A DNA stretch of 7,357 nucleotides from JBQCHF01 sp051953655. GTDB taxonomy: Bacteria; Actinomycetota; Actinomycetes; Motilibacterales; Motilibacteraceae. Shown here piece after piece: positions 5,627 through 7,357 of this stretch (position 1 is the first letter of the stretch; the number at the start of each line of letters is the position of its first letter). The notes beneath the pieces are model-generated. The model was not told where the DNA came from. It saw nothing but the letters and a program-made list of their open reading frames with translations, and ran no database searches. The position numbers and the translations under genes are program-made. The DNA is taken from positions 1 through 7,357 of the forward strand of contig JBQCIO010000076.1 of the NCBI GenBank assembly GCA_051953655.1. Reading direction: 5' to 3'.

Positions 5627-6252
5627 GCCCGCGCGTCGTCGTCCTGGACTACGGCTCGGGGAACGTCCGCTCGGCGGTCCGTGCGCTGGAGCGGGTCGGC
5701 GCGCAGGTCGAGCTGACCGCCGACCGGCCCGCCGCCCGTGAGGCGGACGGCCTGGTGGTGCCCGGCGTCGGCGCCTTCGCCGCCTGCATGCGCGGCCTGC
5801 TCGCCGTGCGCGCCCCGGAGACGATCGGGCGTCGGCTGGCCGGCAACCGCCCGGTGCTCGGCATCTGCGTGGGCATGCAGGTGCTCTTCGAGCGCGGGGT
5901 GGAGCACGGCGTCGAGACCGAGGGCTGCGCGGAGTGGCCCGGCACGGTCGAGCAGTTGCACGCACCGGTCCTGCCGCACATGGGCTGGAACACCGTGCAG
6001 GTGCCCGAGGGCAGCCGGCTGTTCGCCGGCGTGCAGGACGAGCGGTTCTACTTCGTGCACTCCTACGGCGTGCGCCGCTGGGAGCTGCCGCCGTCCGAGC
6101 GGTTCACCGCCCCGCTGGTCACCTGGTCCGAGCACGGCGAGCCCTTCGTGGCCGCGGTGGAGAACGGCCCGCTGTCGGCCACCCAGTTCCACCCGGAGAA
6201 GTCCGGCGACGCCGGCGCCACGCTGCTGGAGAACTGGGTGCGGTCGCTGTGA
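5623..6252 (+). CDS. hisH: Imidazole glycerol phosphate synthase, glutaminase subunit
   Basis: A 209-aa class I glutamine amidotransferase. It releases ammonia from glutamine and passes it to HisF, which forms imidazole-glycerol phosphate and AICAR from PRFAR. The start (VVVLDYGSGNVRS) is typical. The nucleophile is Cys82 in LGICVGMQVLFERG, and the other triad members are His190 and Glu192 in QFHPEKSG. The oxyanion-strand region VPGVGAF and the motif HMGWN are present. The GTG start overlaps the stop of the preceding small membrane ORF (GTGA), and its own stop overlaps the next gene. Its partner hisF is not in the window and most likely lies just beyond priA. Confidence 0.97.
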   Translation: MSPRVVVLDYGSGNVRSAVRALERVGAQVELTADRPAAREADGLVVPGVGAFAACMRGLLAVRAPETIGRRLAGNRPVLGICVGMQVLFERGVEHGVETEGCAEWPGTVEQLHAPVLPHMGWNTVQVPEGSRLFAGVQDERFYFVHSYGVRRWELPPSERFTAPLVTWSEHGEPFVAAVENGPLSATQFHPEKSGDAGATLLENWVRSL

Positions 6253-6605
6253 GCCGCGAGCGCGCCCGGAGGCGTGCTGCGGCGGAGGCTGAGCGGGCCC
6301 GGCTGGCGGCCGAGCGGGAGCGCGCCGCGGCCCGCAGCGCCCGTCGCCGACACGCCGTAGGAGTGATTGCCGCCCCGGTCGTCGGCTCAGCCGCGGCGGT
6401 CCGCCGCTCGCGCTGGCGCGGCCAGCAGGGTGTGCTCGCCCGGCGCAGGCGGCTGCAGAACGGTGTGACCGCCACGCTGTTCGTGGCCAGCCAGGTCCTC
6501 ACCTGGCTGCTCACCGACGACCCGTGGGCGCGCCTGGCGTCCTTCGTCCTCGCCCTGTGCGCCCTGCCCGTCCTGCTCACCCTCGTCCTGGACCGGAGGT
6601 CCTGA
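6249..6605 (+). CDS. 118-aa membrane protein with basic helical N-terminus
   Basis: I do not recognise a family. The 118-aa product has three visible parts. Residues 3-35 are a strongly charged Arg/Ala/Glu helix, possibly coiled-coil. Residues 36-51 are mildly hydrophobic, followed by a second basic patch (52-68) containing RRRR. Two likely membrane helices follow, at about 73-89 (VTATLFVASQVLTWLLT) and 96-114 (LASFVLALCALPVLLTLVL), joined by a short acidic turn with DDPW; the tail is DRRS. By charge the long N-terminus and the tail should be cytoplasmic. The GTG start overlaps the hisH stop (GTGA), and no good Shine-Dalgarno sequence is seen. The last codons carry the GGAGGT site for priA. 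Around 6357-6370 the codons GTA, GGA and ATT are unusually A/T-rich for this DNA. Function unknown; nucleic-acid or lipid-surface contact through the basic part is only a guess. Confidence 0.75.
   Translation: MSRERARRRAAAEAERARLAAERERAAARSARRRHAVGVIAAPVVGSAAAVRRSRWRGQQGVLARRRRLQNGVTATLFVASQVLTWLLTDDPWARLASFVLALCALPVLLTLVLDRRS
6595..6600 (+). promoter_or_regulatory. Strong ribosome binding site of priA
   Basis: GGAGGT, a near-consensus Shine-Dalgarno core, lies seven bases before the GTG at 6608 and overlaps the last codons of the 118-aa gene. It fixes the priA start and gives this gene more independent translation than the others in the operon. Confidence 0.75.
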
Positions 6606-6607
6606 CC

Positions 6608-7351
6608 GTGGCCGACCAGAACCGCCTCGAGCTGCTGCCCGCCGTCGACGTCGCCGACGGCCAGGCGGTGCGCCTCGTGCAGGGCGAGGCCGGCAGCGAG
6701 ACGTCGTACGGCGACCCGCTCGCCGCTGCGCTGGCCTGGGCCGAGGCGGGCGCGGAGTGGATCCACCTGGTCGACCTCGACGCGGCCTTCGGGCGGGGGT
6801 CCAACCGCGAGCTGCTCGCCGAAGTGGTCGCCCGGCTCGACGTCGCCGTCGAGCTGAGCGGTGGGATCCGCGACGACGCCTCGCTCGAGGCCGCCCTGTC
6901 CACCGGCTGCACCCGGGTGAACCTCGGCACCGCCGCCCTCGAGGACCCCGACTGGACCGCGCGCGCCATCGCTCGCCACGGCGACCGGATCGCGGTCGGT
7001 CTGGACGTGCGCGGCACGACGCTCGCCGCCCGGGGCTGGACCCAGGAGGGCGGCGACCTGTGGGAGACCCTCGAGCGGCTCGACCGCGACGGCTGCGCCC
7101 GCTACGTCGTCACCGACGTCACCAAGGACGGCACCCTGCGCGGGCCGAACCTCGACCTGCTGCGGGAGGTCTGCGCGCGCACCAGCGCACCCGTGGTCGC
7201 GAGCGGTGGCATCTCCAGCCTCGACGACCTGCGGGCGCTGCGCGAGCTCGTGCCGCTGGGCGTCGAGGGCGCGATCGTCGGCAAGGCGCTGTACGCGCAG
7301 GCCTTCAGCCTCGGCGAGGCGCTCGACGTCGCCGGTCGCCCCGACGCCTGA
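6608..7351 (+). CDS. priA: Dual-substrate phosphoribosyl isomerase A (HisA/TrpF)
   Basis: A 247-aa (beta/alpha)8-barrel isomerase. HisA activity turns ProFAR into PRFAR, the substrate of HisF-HisH. The actinobacterial PriA form also isomerises phosphoribosyl-anthranilate in tryptophan synthesis. Catalytic residues are Asp14 (LLPAVDVADG) and Asp174 (VTDVTKDGT), matching Asp11 and Asp175 of M. tuberculosis PriA. Arg142-Gly-Trp144 (in AARGWTQEGGDLW) matches the Arg143/Trp145 loop that lets PriA handle both substrates. Phosphate-binding stretches are ELSGGIRDD and ASGGISSLDD, followed by EGAIVGKALY. The loop before ARGW is four residues shorter than I recall for the M. tuberculosis protein. The start follows GGAGGT, two bases after the previous stop. 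The stop at 7349-7351 leaves six bases to the window edge; hisF is expected next. Confidence 0.96.
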   Translation: MADQNRLELLPAVDVADGQAVRLVQGEAGSETSYGDPLAAALAWAEAGAEWIHLVDLDAAFGRGSNRELLAEVVARLDVAVELSGGIRDDASLEAALSTGCTRVNLGTAALEDPDWTARAIARHGDRIAVGLDVRGTTLAARGWTQEGGDLWETLERLDRDGCARYVVTDVTKDGTLRGPNLDLLREVCARTSAPVVASGGISSLDDLRALRELVPLGVEGAIVGKALYAQAFSLGEALDVAGRPDA

Positions 7352-7357
7352 CGCTCT

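Noticed and set aside
7352..7357. Terminator after priA
   Set aside because: Only six bases remain, too few to judge. The operon probably continues into hisF.

Overview
The window is dense, very GC-rich DNA with a strong G/C bias at third codon positions. GTG starts nine of the ten genes. Together with the dual-function HisA/PriA isomerase and the lack of leader sequence before hisD, this points to an actinomycete (Actinomycetota). A family such as Geodermatophilaceae is a guess from general resemblance, not something shown here. I see no mobile element, CRISPR array, tRNA, rRNA or sign of recent transfer.

Left part, minus strand (88-2328): a three-gene run read leftward, consisting of a stand-alone LON substrate-binding-domain protein, an MpaB/DUF2236-family putative haem oxygenase, and a YbaK-type aminoacyl-tRNA deacylase. 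Gaps are 89 and 31 bases. The 87 bases beyond the deacylase gene hold three perfect inverted repeats and no gene. One of them is a 22-base palindrome at the very edge of the window that looks like an operator.

Middle (2329-2437): a 109-base divergent intergenic region. On each side a TANNNT -10-like hexamer lies 6-7 bases before a GTG start, with no Shine-Dalgarno sequence. Both the LON gene and hisD therefore look like leaderless transcripts.

Right part, plus strand (2438-7351): a histidine biosynthesis operon, hisD - hisC - hisB - small membrane ORF (49 aa) - hisH - small membrane ORF (118 aa) - priA/hisA, probably continuing into hisF beyond the window. The enzymes cover imidazoleglycerol-phosphate formation (HisH; PriA makes its substrate), dehydration (HisB), transamination (HisC) and the final oxidation to histidine (HisD). 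The first five junctions are all four-base GTGA stop/start overlaps followed by GC, so each downstream gene begins GTGAGC. Only priA departs from this, with a two-base gap and a strong GGAGGT ribosome binding site.

The least explained content is the pair of small, apparently translationally coupled membrane proteins on either side of hisH. Everything else is recognisable core metabolism or quality control.
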